From contig SVNH01000002.1 of assembly GCA_015067005.1 (NCBI GenBank), positions 1-64,000 on the forward strand: a stretch of DNA of 64,000 bases. The letters are read 5' to 3'. Made by a program: the position numbers and the translations under genes. Of the stretch, positions 47,248 to 56,451 are shown one piece after another. The first letter of the stretch is position 1; every line of letters starts with the position of its first letter. This DNA is from Ruminococcus flavefaciens (GTDB lineage Bacteria; Bacillota; Clostridia; Oscillospirales; Ruminococcaceae). The notes beneath the pieces are model-generated. The model made no database searches and was not told where the DNA came from. It was given only the letters and a program-made list of their open reading frames with translations.

Positions 47248-47310
47248 GGGGAAGAGCTCAATAAGCGGCTCTTCCCCTTTTTCGTGTCCGGAAGTTTTTG
47301 CTTCCGGACA
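47248..47310 (+). terminator. Tandem terminators after upp
   Basis: The first hairpin has a perfect 10-bp stem (47248-47257 with 47268-47277) followed by five T. A second, tgtccggaag (47285-47294) with cttccggaca (47301-47310), comes directly after. The pair should stop the six-gene operon strongly. Confidence 0.88.
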
Positions 47311-47363
47311 TTATTTGAGTTCTTTCCACATAGAATCTTATATCAAGAACTATGGGGGAAAAT

Positions 47364-48896
47364 ATGTTCATCAGGAGAAAAATTGTAAGAGATACGTTAA
47401 TGCTCACTGTTATGCAGCTGTTTCTCGACACGGCTTCACTTATGCTAAACGCATTCATAACACGTAAACTCGGCAGTTCCGCTATCGGAGTCCTAACACT
47501 GACCGGTACTTTTCTCGGACTTGCCGGCATAATCTCAAACGGCAACGCCTATCTCTGCACAAGCCGTCTCATATCGGAAGAACTCGGCAAGAAGGATTCG
47601 AGCCCCGAGCGTATCCTCGCTCACGGGGTAAAACTCTGCATGATACTTAGTATAAGCGTTTCGGCAGTTATAGAGGTCTTTGCGGAAACTATCAGCGAGC
47701 ACTTTTTCAGAAGTTCTGAGCTCACTGCGGACATTCGTCTGATGCCGGCTGCTCTTATCTCGGGAGCCGCTGCATCATGTCTTAAAGGCTATTTCAACGC
47801 TGAACGCCGTTCGTCCGTAACTGCTGCCGGAGATATTCTTGAATTCATAGTTAGGTGCAGTGTTATTGCCTCAGCTGCCATTACCGCCGGAGCAGTCAGC
47901 GAAAGCGGTGTCTGCGGTATCATGATAAGCGGTATCATTGCCGGAAACGTATTTTCGCTTGCATTTTTCGCAGTGGTGTATCTGCGCAGCAAACGCGGTC
48001 CGAAACGCCGCGGAAGCATCAGCTTCAAGGAATATGCCGCTCTTGCATTCCCTATCATGGGCGGCGGAATACTTACTGCCGTCCTGAGCAGCACTAACGA
48101 TGCACTTATTCCCATTTGCCTGCGACAGTACGGCGATTCAGCCGGCAGGGCACTGAGCCTTTTCGGGATATTTGAAGCGATCGTCATACCGACTTTGTTT
48201 TTCCCTTCCGTCATACTCTGTTCGATGTCCGGAATAATAGTCAGCGAGACCGCAAGAGCATCTGCCTCCGGCGACACCTGCCGCATACGCTCCCTCGCAA
48301 GCCGCCTTACCGAGTTCACTCTCATATACGCCGTATTCTCCGCAGGCGTTCTCATCCGCTTCGGCAGACCTATCGGAGAGGCTCTCGGCGGCGGCAGTCT
48401 TGCAGGAAACATGATCTCTGCTATCGCGCCGGTAGTCCCCTTCATCTACATGGAGATAGTCCTTGAAGCCATGATAAAGGGTATGGGGCTGCAAGGCTTC
48501 TCCTCGCTGAATTATCTTGGTGAATACGCAGTAAGGATAAGTATTGTGCTGATAGCCGTTCCGCATTTCGGATTCATAGGCATAGCCGCTTCCTACTATG
48601 CAAGCAACGTTATCGGTAACATTTCGCGCTGTATCAAGCTTTCACGCGCTTCCGGCTGCGGAATTCATCCCGTAAGGAACGTTCTGATACCGGCTGTATA
48701 CACATTCATGACAATGTGTGCTGCTGAGCTGATAGTACGGACTGTTTCCGGCGGCACAGAAACTATCCCTCAGGCTGTATTTATGACGTTACTCTGGGGA
48801 TGCGGCTATACAGGTATATTCGTGCTGATGAAGCGCGGCAAAATAAGATTTACACCTTGTCAAACCTGCAAGATTGGCAAAAGTTTGTCTAATTAG
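47364..48896 (+). CDS. MATE/MOP superfamily multidrug or lipid flippase-type transporter
   Basis: A 510-residue protein with about 12-14 membrane segments. The twin-half layout, a repeated LILGG/GGGILTAVLSS-like segment and C-terminal VLEAMIKGMGLQGFSSLNYLGEY are typical of the MOP exporter group (SpoVB/MurJ-like or MATE). GGGGGAA lies 5 nt before ATG 47364; the in-frame ATG at 47352 overlaps that site. It could flip lipid-linked wall precursors or export drugs; which one cannot be settled from the sequence. The last residues (CQTCKIGKSLSN) are cysteine-containing and unusual. Confidence 0.8.
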   Translation: MFIRRKIVRDTLMLTVMQLFLDTASLMLNAFITRKLGSSAIGVLTLTGTFLGLAGIISNGNAYLCTSRLISEELGKKDSSPERILAHGVKLCMILSISVSAVIEVFAETISEHFFRSSELTADIRLMPAALISGAAASCLKGYFNAERRSSVTAAGDILEFIVRCSVIASAAITAGAVSESGVCGIMISGIIAGNVFSLAFFAVVYLRSKRGPKRRGSISFKEYAALAFPIMGGGILTAVLSSTNDALIPICLRQYGDSAGRALSLFGIFEAIVIPTLFFPSVILCSMSGIIVSETARASASGDTCRIRSLASRLTEFTLIYAVFSAGVLIRFGRPIGEALGGGSLAGNMISAIAPVVPFIYMEIVLEAMIKGMGLQGFSSLNYLGEYAVRISIVLIAVPHFGFIGIAASYYASNVIGNISRCIKLSRASGCGIHPVRNVLIPAVYTFMTMCAAELIVRTVSGGTETIPQAVFMTLLWGCGYTGIFVLMKRGKIRFTPCQTCKIGKSLSN

Positions 48897-48981
48897 AGCC
48901 GAAGCTGCTCTCATATTTGGTAAAACTATACAAGTTTGAACTGTTACAGTAATATGAAATGTAGAAAATATTAAGTAACTA

Positions 48982-49010
48982 TTGCAATTATATACATTTT
49001 AGTTTATACT
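48982..49010 (+). promoter_or_regulatory. Promoter of the EF-G paralogue gene
   Basis: TTGCAA (48982-48987), 17 nt, TATACT (49005-49010), 53 nt before the ATG at 49064. Confidence 0.75.
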
Positions 49011-49063
49011 ATTTGTATGTGGTTTTTATAAACTGCTATATTAGATCCAAGGAGAAAATCATT

Positions 49064-51145
49064 ATGAAAGAATTTGATGTAAACAAAATCAAAAATATAG
49101 CTCTGGCAGGTCATAACGGTTCAGGTAAGACCTCCCTCGCCGAAGCTATTCTCTATAAGGCAGGCGCTTCTGACAGACTTGGCAAGACCGCTGACGGTAC
49201 TACTGTCTGCGACTATGATCCGGAAGAGATCAAGAGACATATCTCTATCGGTACTTCACTTGCTTCATTCGAGTACGGCGAAAATAAGTTCAACATCCTC
49301 GATACACCAGGTCTCTTCGACTTCGCAGCAGAAATGATCGAAGGCATACGCGCTGCTGATACTGTACTTATCACTGTTTCAGCAAAATCCGGCGTTAAGG
49401 TCGGCGCAAGAAAGGCTTACGATGAAGCCGTAAAGCAGGGCAAGTCCAAGATGTTCGTCATCACCAAGATCGACGATAAGGACGCTAATTTCTTCAATGT
49501 TCTCACAGAACTCAAAACCGTTTTCGGTCCTACTGTATGCCCGGTAGTTGTTCCTGTTATCAGCAACGGCTCTATCGTTGAATACGTTAACCTCATCGAA
49601 ATGAAGGCTTATAAGTACGATAACAAGGGCAATGCTGTTGAAACTGAAATGCCTACTGCTGAGATCAGCGAGAAATTCGAGTACCGTGTTGACGGTCTCG
49701 TTGCTGCCGTTTCAGAGGCTGTTGCTGAGACATCCGATGAACTCATGGAAAAATTCTTCGAGGGCGAGCCTTTCACCCAGAAGGAACTCATCGACGGTAT
49801 CCACGACGGTATGAACCGCGGTATCATCACCCCTGTTATCTGCACTTCGGCTACTGAACTCGCAGGCATTGATATGCTTCTTAAAGAGTTCGAGCTTCTC
49901 CTTCCTTCACCTGCTGAGGTCTACAATGCAGAGGCTTACAGCCCTGCCAAGGAAGTTGTTGATGTCAAGTGCGATGCTTCCGCACCTCTTGCAGCTTACG
50001 TTTTCAAGACCATCGCTGATCCGTTCGTTGGAAAAATGTCCATGATAAGAGTTATCGCAGGCAAACTCACTGCCAACAGCGAGGTTCTCAATACAGTTAC
50101 AGGCAATCCGGAAAAGATAGGTAAGCTCTTCACTCTCTGCGGTAAAAAGCAGATCGAAGTTCCTTACGCTTCTGCCGGTGATATAGTTGTTGCTTCAAAG
50201 ATCAACGCTAATACAGGTGATACTCTTTGCGAGCAGTCCAGAATAGTCGAGTTTGCAAAGATGGAATTCCCAAGACCTTGCTATTCAATGGCTGTCAAGG
50301 CTAAAACTCAGGGCGATGAGGCTAAGATCTCTTCAAGTATCCAGAGACTCACAGAGGAAGATCCTACTCTCACTTACGCTCAGGACGACAATACAAAGGA
50401 ACAGATCCTCAGCGGTCTCGGCGAACAGCACATCGAGGTTGCTGCCGCTAAACTCAAAACAAAATTCGGTGTTGACGTAAATCTCACCGTTCCAAAGATA
50501 GCCTACAAGGAGACTATCCGCAAGAAGGTAAAGGTCGAGGGCAAGCACAAGAAACAGTCAGGCGGTCACGGTCAGTACGGTCATGTATGGATCGAATTTG
50601 AGCCGTGTGTAAGCGATACACTCATTTTCGAGGAAAAGGTATTCGGCGGCGCTGTTCCTAAGAACTACTTCCCTGCTGTTCAGAAGGGACTCGAAGAATC
50701 AGTCAAGAAGGGCGTACTCGCAGGCTGTCCGGTAGTTGGTCTCAAGGCTATCCTCGTGGACGGCTCCTATCACCCGGTAGACTCCTCAGAAATGGCGTTC
50801 AAGACTGCCGCTTCTATCGCTTACAAGGAAGGTCTCAGACAGGCTGATCCTGTTATGCTCGAACCTATCGGCGAGCTCAAGGTTACTGCTCCCGATGACA
50901 ACACCGGCGACATCATGGGCGAACTCAATAAGCGCCGCGGACGTGTTCTCGGTATGGAACCGGTCTCACACGGAATCACAACAATTCAGGCAGAGGTTCC
51001 TATGCGTGAGATGCACGATTTCGCAATGTATCTCCGCCAGACCACAAGAGGTATGGGCAGCTTCACACTTGATTTCGTAAGATATGAGCAGCTTCCTGCA
51101 AACCTCCTCTCCGAGGTCATCTCCTCAGTCGGCTCCGACGAGTGA
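49064..51145 (+). CDS. Elongation factor G-like GTPase (EF-G paralogue)
   Basis: The 693-residue GTPase has a P-loop GHNGSGKTSLAEAIL (residues about 16-28), a G3 motif DTPG, and FVITKIDDKDANF where EF-G has NKxD (TKID). EF-G domains II to V follow, including GHGQYGHVWIEFEP, MLEPIGELKVTAPDDNTGDIMGELNKRRG and VPMREMHDFAMYLRQTTRGMGSF. The divergent G4 and shortened insert put it in the EF-G2/FusA-like paralogue group rather than canonical FusA. It likely acts in translation, but its exact role is not established. AAGGAG precedes ATG 49064. No ribosomal genes flank it. Confidence 0.88.
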   Translation: MKEFDVNKIKNIALAGHNGSGKTSLAEAILYKAGASDRLGKTADGTTVCDYDPEEIKRHISIGTSLASFEYGENKFNILDTPGLFDFAAEMIEGIRAADTVLITVSAKSGVKVGARKAYDEAVKQGKSKMFVITKIDDKDANFFNVLTELKTVFGPTVCPVVVPVISNGSIVEYVNLIEMKAYKYDNKGNAVETEMPTAEISEKFEYRVDGLVAAVSEAVAETSDELMEKFFEGEPFTQKELIDGIHDGMNRGIITPVICTSATELAGIDMLLKEFELLLPSPAEVYNAEAYSPAKEVVDVKCDASAPLAAYVFKTIADPFVGKMSMIRVIAGKLTANSEVLNTVTGNPEKIGKLFTLCGKKQIEVPYASAGDIVVASKINANTGDTLCEQSRIVEFAKMEFPRPCYSMAVKAKTQGDEAKISSSIQRLTEEDPTLTYAQDDNTKEQILSGLGEQHIEVAAAKLKTKFGVDVNLTVPKIAYKETIRKKVKVEGKHKKQSGGHGQYGHVWIEFEPCVSDTLIFEEKVFGGAVPKNYFPAVQKGLEESVKKGVLAGCPVVGLKAILVDGSYHPVDSSEMAFKTAASIAYKEGLRQADPVMLEPIGELKVTAPDDNTGDIMGELNKRRGRVLGMEPVSHGITTIQAEVPMREMHDFAMYLRQTTRGMGSFTLDFVRYEQLPANLLSEVISSVGSDE

Positions 51146-51165
51146 TCCGCAGCGGAACAGATAAA

Positions 51166-51193
51166 ACTCACGTCACGTTACTGTGACGTGAGT
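51166..51193 (+). repeat. Left copy of the duplicated EF-G terminator hairpin
   Basis: A 28-bp palindromic unit (actcacgtcacg...cgtgacgtgagt type), 20 nt after the EF-G stop. It is repeated at 51347-51374 with two mismatches, on the far side of the miniature element. This left copy forms the better stem but lacks a T-run. Confidence 0.75.
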
Positions 51194-51346
51194 CAGCTTG
51201 TCGAAAAAGTCGGATTATACATAAAAAGCAGCATGGGCGGCGGAACGCCGCCCCTACATTTTGTCAAAATACCGTTGTTTCTTGTAGGGGGCGACGTTCC
51301 GTCGCCCGCTGATAACAGAATCGAAATGTGGTTTATTGACAGACTG
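51194..51346 (+). mobile_element. 153-bp miniature inverted-repeat element, copy 2
   Basis: It begins cagcttgtcgaaaaagtc and ends attgacagactg, and is about 98% identical to 33881-34032: two substitutions and one extra G in the gtaggggg run. It has the same imperfect 15-bp inverted ends, the same two hairpins and no ORF. Its near identity to copy 1 points to recent movement. Both flanks are copies of a terminator hairpin, but of a different sequence from the flanks of copy 1. Confidence 0.78.
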
Positions 51347-51380
51347 ACTCACGTCACGTTATTGTGTCGTGAGTTTTTTA
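51347..51380 (+). terminator. Right copy of the duplicated hairpin, terminator of the EF-G gene
   Basis: The 28-bp palindromic unit (51347-51374) is followed by a T-run. Two substitutions relative to the left copy weaken its stem slightly. Confidence 0.7.
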
Positions 51381-51399
51381 ATTTTCATCAGGACACAAA

Positions 51400-51424
51400 A
51401 AACGGGACGCTTAACGTCCCGTTT
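51400..51424 (-). terminator. Terminator of the zinc-ribbon membrane protein gene
   Basis: A perfect 10-bp stem, aaacgggacg (51400-51409) with cgtcccgttt (51415-51424), has a T-run on its minus-strand side (ttttttgtg). Confidence 0.82.
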
Positions 51425-51436
51425 CAATTATCCGAC

Positions 51437-52171
51437 TTATTTCTCCTCAGCCTTGTCCTTGATAGAAGAAGCTGTGATGTAAGAACCAGCAATGAAGATA
51501 ACTAAGAAGAGGATCCAGAAGATAAGTGACCATGTAGGTCCGCCCTTTATCTTGAGATCGCCTTTATACTCGTCCTTGATGTTGCCCTTGAGGTAAAGTG
51601 CCTCGATGAAGAGGAAGAGTCTTCCTAATAAAAGGAATATTGCAGAAGCACCTAAGCTGAGAACTGAAAGGTGATACTTCTTTGAGATGTACATAAGAGC
51701 GAAGCCTGCAATACCTGCAATAGCACCGATCGTAACAACTACTTCAATGAACTTTACGAAAGAAGTAAAGCCGTTATCAGCGTAGTTATCCTTGACCTTG
51801 TCATCGTTTGAATCATCAACTACCTGTGAGAAGCAGGTTCTTGACCAGTCGCCGTCCTTACCGTACTTGATCTTCATGAAGTTTGTGTGATAAGTTCCGA
51901 TAACGCCCATAAGAACATAGAACACCATAAGGAGCGGAATGATCTTTACCATCGGGAACTTGAACTTATCGCCGCCGATGCTGAACGCCTTATCAGCAAC
52001 GTTGTCGATAGAAGCAGTAGCAGCAGCTACTGTTGCTGATGGGTTCGGAGCAGCATTCTGCGCTGGCTTAGCCGACTGCTCAGCAGCCTTTGCAGCTTCA
52101 TTTGCAGCACCGCAATTCGGGCAATGAGCCGCTGTGTCTGGAATCTCTTTTCCACAATTCTTGCAAAACAT
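51437..52171 (-). CDS. Zinc-ribbon membrane protein of unknown function
   Basis: The 244-residue protein starts with a zinc ribbon (MFCKNCGKEIPDTAAHCPNCGA, four Cys), then an Ala/Gln-rich linker. A membrane helix (about 78-98) is followed by an extracytoplasmic loop of about 40 residues (YHTNFMKIKYGKDGDWSRTC...) and three further helices in the C-terminal half. I do not recognise a functional family beyond this zinc-ribbon architecture, which is common in ruminococci. The gene stands alone between the EF-G gene and the CE2 esterase. Confidence 0.75.
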   Translation of the reverse strand: MFCKNCGKEIPDTAAHCPNCGAANEAAKAAEQSAKPAQNAAPNPSATVAAATASIDNVADKAFSIGGDKFKFPMVKIIPLLMVFYVLMGVIGTYHTNFMKIKYGKDGDWSRTCFSQVVDDSNDDKVKDNYADNGFTSFVKFIEVVVTIGAIAGIAGFALMYISKKYHLSVLSLGASAIFLLLGRLFLFIEALYLKGNIKDEYKGDLKIKGGPTWSLIFWILFLVIFIAGSYITASSIKDKAEEK

Positions 52172-52264
52172 GATTTTTTCCTCACTTTTCTATAATTTTT
52201 CGTATGATTCCGGCTTAGCACCTGCCGGACCGGTTATATCTCAGCTTTCCGCTGCAATATACTT

Positions 52265-53536
52265 TCATTTAATCTTCCCGATGATTGTTTTCAGCTCCTC
52301 AGCAAGCTTTTCAGCTGCGATCATCTGAGTTTTACGGGAAGGATGCCAGTCTGCACCATAGCCGTTGCTGTATTTCTGCTCAGGCAGCTGGAAGGAAGTT
52401 ATCCTGTTATCCCCTGTTTCAGCAGTATAATCCACAACGGTCTTAGCAATGACAGAATACACATCAGGATAGCCCATAGCGCCGTGTGTACAAACGATAT
52501 AAGCATCCTGATTCTTCTGCCTTACAACTCCGAGGAAGTCCCTGTAAGCTTTTGAGAATTCCTCAGACCTCGTTCTCGGATCATTTACTATGTATGTTCC
52601 GTCGTTAGTTCCAAGGCTCAGCACTACAATATCACAGACTGCACTGCTGAAATCCCATGCTCTCGCATAAGCCGGCAGTGAACCGATGTTACTGTAATAA
52701 GGCGGAACGAGGGAATTTTCCATACGGCTGCCGTCCGGTGAATAGCCGGAATATATACCGTGTCCGCTGTAACTCACCGCACTGTAATCAGCGCTGAGTT
52801 TTTCCGCAGCAAGGTAAGCATAAGACTTCATGAAATTCTCAGTTGCCGTTTTAAACGGTTCATACTGAGAAGCAGCCTCGACACCATAGCCGCAGGTTAT
52901 CGAATCACCTATGAACTCAATGCTGACATCTTTCTTGTTTGTAGGTGAAACGGCATCATCACTGTAAGTATCGGCTTCGATACCCGAAACCCCTATCGCA
53001 CCGTAATTTGCTTCTGAAAGGTGTATTATCCTAACAGTTGCGCTGCGCGGCTCAGTACCGCTGAAAACAGTAACTCTTTCCGGCTCACGGGAAACGAACG
53101 AATCGCGCACGACCTCGCCGTCAACAAGTATCGCATACCGCGGTCTCATATCGGGTTCGCTGTGCATATACTCATCGCCGCACAGAACTACCGAAGCTGA
53201 TGTTCCGCAGACATTGAACTCTGCCGCAGAACCGCTCTGTACAAGCCAGAGAGTATCGCCGTCGTAGAAATTTCTTCCGATGTAGCGCGTATTGTCCTCT
53301 GTTGCAGGAAACTTACGGGGTGTAATGATGTTATTATCCGTATTATTATCACCAATGATTATCAGATCGCTGCGATCATCGCCTGCTCCAACATCCTTAT
53401 CCGCCTCAGAGGGCTCGGTATTGAGAAGCATACTCGCACTATCGACATTGTATTGAACTTCGGCAGCTGATGTTGTCGCCAATACTGTTGCAGAGGCTGA
53501 TACTGCCGCCATCGCGGTTATCAATCTCTTGTTCAT
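52265..53536 (-). CDS. Secreted SGNH/GDSL esterase, CE2-like acetylxylan esterase
   Basis: The 423-residue product has a signal peptide (1 to about 25) and a spacer. An N-terminal jelly-roll domain (about 80-195; GRNFYDGDTLWLVQSGSAAEFNV) and an SGNH hydrolase domain follow: Ser in FIGDSITCGYG near 212, Asn in SLGTNDG near 308, Asp-His in DWHPS near 397. The jelly-roll plus SGNH layout is that of family CE2, which removes acetyl groups from xylan or glucomannan. No dockerin is present, so it is probably free or wall-associated. A consensus promoter lies at 53569-53597. Confidence 0.87.
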   Translation of the reverse strand: MNKRLITAMAAVSASATVLATTSAAEVQYNVDSASMLLNTEPSEADKDVGAGDDRSDLIIIGDNNTDNNIITPRKFPATEDNTRYIGRNFYDGDTLWLVQSGSAAEFNVCGTSASVVLCGDEYMHSEPDMRPRYAILVDGEVVRDSFVSREPERVTVFSGTEPRSATVRIIHLSEANYGAIGVSGIEADTYSDDAVSPTNKKDVSIEFIGDSITCGYGVEAASQYEPFKTATENFMKSYAYLAAEKLSADYSAVSYSGHGIYSGYSPDGSRMENSLVPPYYSNIGSLPAYARAWDFSSAVCDIVVLSLGTNDGTYIVNDPRTRSEEFSKAYRDFLGVVRQKNQDAYIVCTHGAMGYPDVYSVIAKTVVDYTAETGDNRITSFQLPEQKYSNGYGADWHPSRKTQMIAAEKLAEELKTIIGKIK

Positions 53537-53568
53537 GTCACTCCTCTTTTCTGATAAACATATATTTT

Positions 53569-53597
53569 ATTATATATTATTCCAAATAAAAAGTCAA
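53569..53597 (-). promoter_or_regulatory. Promoter of the CE2-like esterase gene
   Basis: On the minus strand TTGACT (53597-53592), 17 nt, TATAAT (53574-53569). Confidence 0.75.
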
Positions 53598-53631
53598 TAC
53601 CCTAATTGAATTTTTGAATAACTCAGCAAAA

Positions 53632-53666
53632 AATGAGTGTACGAGGACAATTTTCGCACACTCATT
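53632..53666 (-). terminator. Terminator of the peptidoglycan-binding operon
   Basis: aatgagtgt (53632-53640) pairs with acactcatt (53658-53666), followed on the minus strand by a run of T. It lies 6 nt after the stop codon at 53672. Confidence 0.78.
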
Positions 53667-53671
53667 ATAAA

Positions 53672-54190
53672 TTATTGCAGAGTTCTGTCGATGTGCTCAC
53701 AGCAGTGAACGAGCATATTCCATGTTCCGCTGTCGACCTTCCCGGACTGAGGGAGTCCGACTCTTTTCTGAAACTGCTTTATCGCATCGGTAGTGGCGTT
53801 ATTGTAATCGCCGCATATTTCTACACACGGAGCATTTTCGTAGTGGTCGCCGATGTCATTGAGCATGGTCTGGATGATATATACGAGCTGTCCCTTGTCG
53901 CCGTCCTTGACTATATATTTCGCTGACGGAAAAACGTTATAGGCTGCCGGTGCAGCATCGAGATAGCTTCTGTATACCCTGACTATCTTGTTCCATGTTG
54001 CGGGATCTGTATTTCCGCTTTCCGGCAGACCGTACTCCCTCTGGAATGCTCTTACCGCTATCGAAGTCTCCTTACCGTAAACGCCGTCCGGGATTATCTG
54101 CGGTATCTTACTGTTATTAAGCGATATGGCGTAGAGGTATTTCTGGAGCTCCATGATATGCTGCCGGCGCTGTGCATTAGTATAAGCCAT
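53672..54190 (-). CDS. Protein with two peptidoglycan-binding domains
   Basis: The 172-residue protein has two PG_binding_1 repeats (about 12-75 and 100-165), seen as YGKETSIAVRAFQREYGLPESGNTDPATWNKI and NNATTDAIKQFQKRVGLPQSGKVDSGTWNML. There is no signal peptide and no catalytic domain. It is the last gene of a three-gene operon with a SpoIID-like protein, 18 nt downstream of it. I infer a role in cell-wall or spore-envelope assembly; relatives occur in spore-forming Clostridia. Confidence 0.85.
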   Translation of the reverse strand: MAYTNAQRRQHIMELQKYLYAISLNNSKIPQIIPDGVYGKETSIAVRAFQREYGLPESGNTDPATWNKIVRVYRSYLDAAPAAYNVFPSAKYIVKDGDKGQLVYIIQTMLNDIGDHYENAPCVEICGDYNNATTDAIKQFQKRVGLPQSGKVDSGTWNMLVHCCEHIDRTLQ

Positions 54191-54208
54191 TGTTCTCTCC
54201 TTCTCTGG

Positions 54209-55606
54209 TTATTCGCTGGTTATCGTATATCCCGGATTCTGGTATGGACGCTTATCGAAGCCGTATTTCAGATCCGAATATATCTCGGCTATCTTATCCC
54301 ATGTAACAGCGCCGATAAGACCGGATGGATTTATCCCGAACTGCTTCTGGAATTCTATGACCGAGCGCTTTGTAACAGGTCCGAAATACCCGGTATTATT
54401 TACCGCCGGTATGTTTGGATAGGTACGGTTTATAAGCGTGAGATACTCCTGTATTATCCGCACGGATTCTCCGGAATCGCCCTCCCTCAGAACTGTTCCG
54501 GGATAGAGCGCAACTGCGGTATACTTCGGCGGTACTGATTCCACAATGCCCTGATAAGCGCGGTAGAGGTCGTTCCTTGTGGCACGGTCGACTTCTCCTG
54601 TCTGCGGAAGTCCGAACACTCTCTGGAAGGACTTAACTGATCGTTCGGTATTCTCCCCGAAATATCCCGTTATCTCTACCGGCTGCACTGCTTCGTAATA
54701 CGCTCCTATAACAGCAAGGTAGTATTGCAGCATACTCACCTCGATACTTTGCATACCTATCTTCAGATCCTCGGTATACTTATTCTCGATCTCCTCGTAC
54801 CTTACTCCCTCGGAATCAAGCTCGGCTATCCTCTTGACGCTGGTGTAGATATAGGCTATCCTGTACCATGTCGCACTGTCAACGATACCGTTCGGATCAA
54901 GTCCGAATACTTCCTGAAACTTAGTTACAGCGGCTTCAGTCGCAGCATCGAAAATACCGTCTGCTGCCGGGATCTTGGGTATTGCAGGGTAGTTTCCGGA
55001 TATTCTGTTCAGGTGTATCTGCAATGTCCTTACGTCATTCCCCGCCGATCCGAGTTTAAGTTCTATGCCGGGATAAGAGGGCATTGCAGTTTTTACGGGT
55101 GCATTTTTCACAATATCAATATCATCTCCGTAGTAGTATTGCAGTATCTCATATGGAGTAAGTCCCTGATTCGCAAGTGTGACAGTCCCCCACTGGGAAA
55201 GCCCTGAACAGGTAACGGTAGTACCGTTGCAGAACGCAGTAAACAGAGGCTCTACCGCACCTTGTCTGCTGACGTAATCATTGAACAGTTCATCCACAAG
55301 ATAGCTTATGTTCTGGAAATATTCCCTGCCGTTAATGAATTTCTGATCATACTGAGTTGTTGCAGTTATATCGAAATCATAGCCCCTCGCCCTGTACCAC
55401 TCGGTATATATCCTGTTGAGCGCAAATGACGTTATGGCGTAGATATTCGCACGGAGCGCGCTTTCCGGCCATGTGGGGAATATCTCACTTGATGCTACAT
55501 TCTTGACGTATGAAGCAAAGTCTACCGTTACATTCGGCGCTGATGAATCGGGAGTTCCGAGATGCACGGTGATAGTTTCTGGTATAAATGGAGTTCCGCT
55601 AAGCAT
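54209..55606 (-). CDS. SpoIID-like domain protein with multiple peptidoglycan-binding repeats
   Basis: Order over 465 residues: a SpoIID/LytB-like domain (about 10-160; WPESALRANIYAITSFALNRI and GLSQWGTVTLANQGLTPYEI). Three PG_binding_1 repeats follow (starting near 180, 280 and 365), each containing a block like FGENTERSVKSFQRVFGLPQTGEVD. SpoIID proteins cleave stripped glycan strands during engulfment; the conserved Glu after WP is present here. No signal peptide is visible, which is unusual for a wall enzyme. The start follows GGAGG and sits 3 nt after the upstream gene. Confidence 0.82.
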   Translation of the reverse strand: MLSGTPFIPETITVHLGTPDSSAPNVTVDFASYVKNVASSEIFPTWPESALRANIYAITSFALNRIYTEWYRARGYDFDITATTQYDQKFINGREYFQNISYLVDELFNDYVSRQGAVEPLFTAFCNGTTVTCSGLSQWGTVTLANQGLTPYEILQYYYGDDIDIVKNAPVKTAMPSYPGIELKLGSAGNDVRTLQIHLNRISGNYPAIPKIPAADGIFDAATEAAVTKFQEVFGLDPNGIVDSATWYRIAYIYTSVKRIAELDSEGVRYEEIENKYTEDLKIGMQSIEVSMLQYYLAVIGAYYEAVQPVEITGYFGENTERSVKSFQRVFGLPQTGEVDRATRNDLYRAYQGIVESVPPKYTAVALYPGTVLREGDSGESVRIIQEYLTLINRTYPNIPAVNNTGYFGPVTKRSVIEFQKQFGINPSGLIGAVTWDKIAEIYSDLKYGFDKRPYQNPGYTITSE

Positions 55607-55609
55607 ATC

Positions 55610-56359
55610 TCAGCCTCCTTGATTATATCCGCCGCGGCAATCCGGCTCCTGATTGAAATAGGTAACTGTCTCGTCTCTCGGATCCATCATAAGCGGTACC
55701 GGTATCATGTTGAAATTCTGTATGGACGTTATCCCCGAAAATACCGGCACATCCACGCTTCTCGCATTGAAAAAGCCTTCAGCCGTGACGCTTACATCAA
55801 AGAGGTTATAAGGTCTTTTTTCGGTATCAGGCGACTGAGAAAGCGAAAGCGCAGGTACAGGCACTTCAAATCTGGATGTTGTACCGTTCTGATCGGTAAC
55901 TCCGGATGCTATTATCATCCGGTTTCCGGCGACTATCGCTGATATAAGCACAGTCGCACCGGCAATCGCCTGAGATTCATCGCCTGTGCGTACATTCACT
56001 ATAACATAACCGACAGAATCTCCAAGACTTTCTTCCGAAACATACTCCGGCGGCGTATTATCATTCGTTTCAGACATTCCGTAATCAGTATTGAGTTCGG
56101 AAAGATCCGGCTCAGGATAACGGACATTGAAATCCTCGGCGGATTCCTCTTCTTCATCGCCAATATCGTCTGAATACGCTGTGTCATCCGGCAGCTGCAT
56201 TATGTATTCTTCCGGAGCTTCGGTCTCATTGGCTTCTTCCGCAGTATCGCTTTGATCTGATTTGTCCGGTTCGTTCTGCACCGGAGCATTCCTGCTGTAA
56301 AGATCCATTATTTCCCGCTTGTATCTTTCAGCCTGAGACTCAAGATCGTCTCTTTTCAT
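55610..56359 (-). CDS. Acidic protein with C-terminal carboxypeptidase-regulatory-like (beta-sandwich) domain
   Basis: The 249-residue protein has a charged N-terminus (MKRDDLESQAERYKREIMDL), a very acidic low-complexity middle (about 45-120), and a C-terminal Ig-like domain of the carboxypeptidase regulatory type (about 130-235; VNVRTGDESQAIAGATVLIS and FDVSVTAEGFFNARSVDVPVF). I chose ATG 56359, preceded by GGGAGG; the upstream ATG lacks one. It is the first gene of the operon with the SpoIID-like and peptidoglycan-binding proteins. A structural or scaffold role in the wall or spore is likely but unproven. Confidence 0.78.
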   Translation of the reverse strand: MKRDDLESQAERYKREIMDLYSRNAPVQNEPDKSDQSDTAEEANETEAPEEYIMQLPDDTAYSDDIGDEEEESAEDFNVRYPEPDLSELNTDYGMSETNDNTPPEYVSEESLGDSVGYVIVNVRTGDESQAIAGATVLISAIVAGNRMIIASGVTDQNGTTSRFEVPVPALSLSQSPDTEKRPYNLFDVSVTAEGFFNARSVDVPVFSGITSIQNFNMIPVPLMMDPRDETVTYFNQEPDCRGGYNQGG

Positions 56360-56451
56360 AGTTATCGCCTCCCTGCAAATATTGTATGTGCAGTTCACGG
56401 ACAATATAACTTGCATATTTTTACCCGGACAGAATTATTTACATTTTATCG

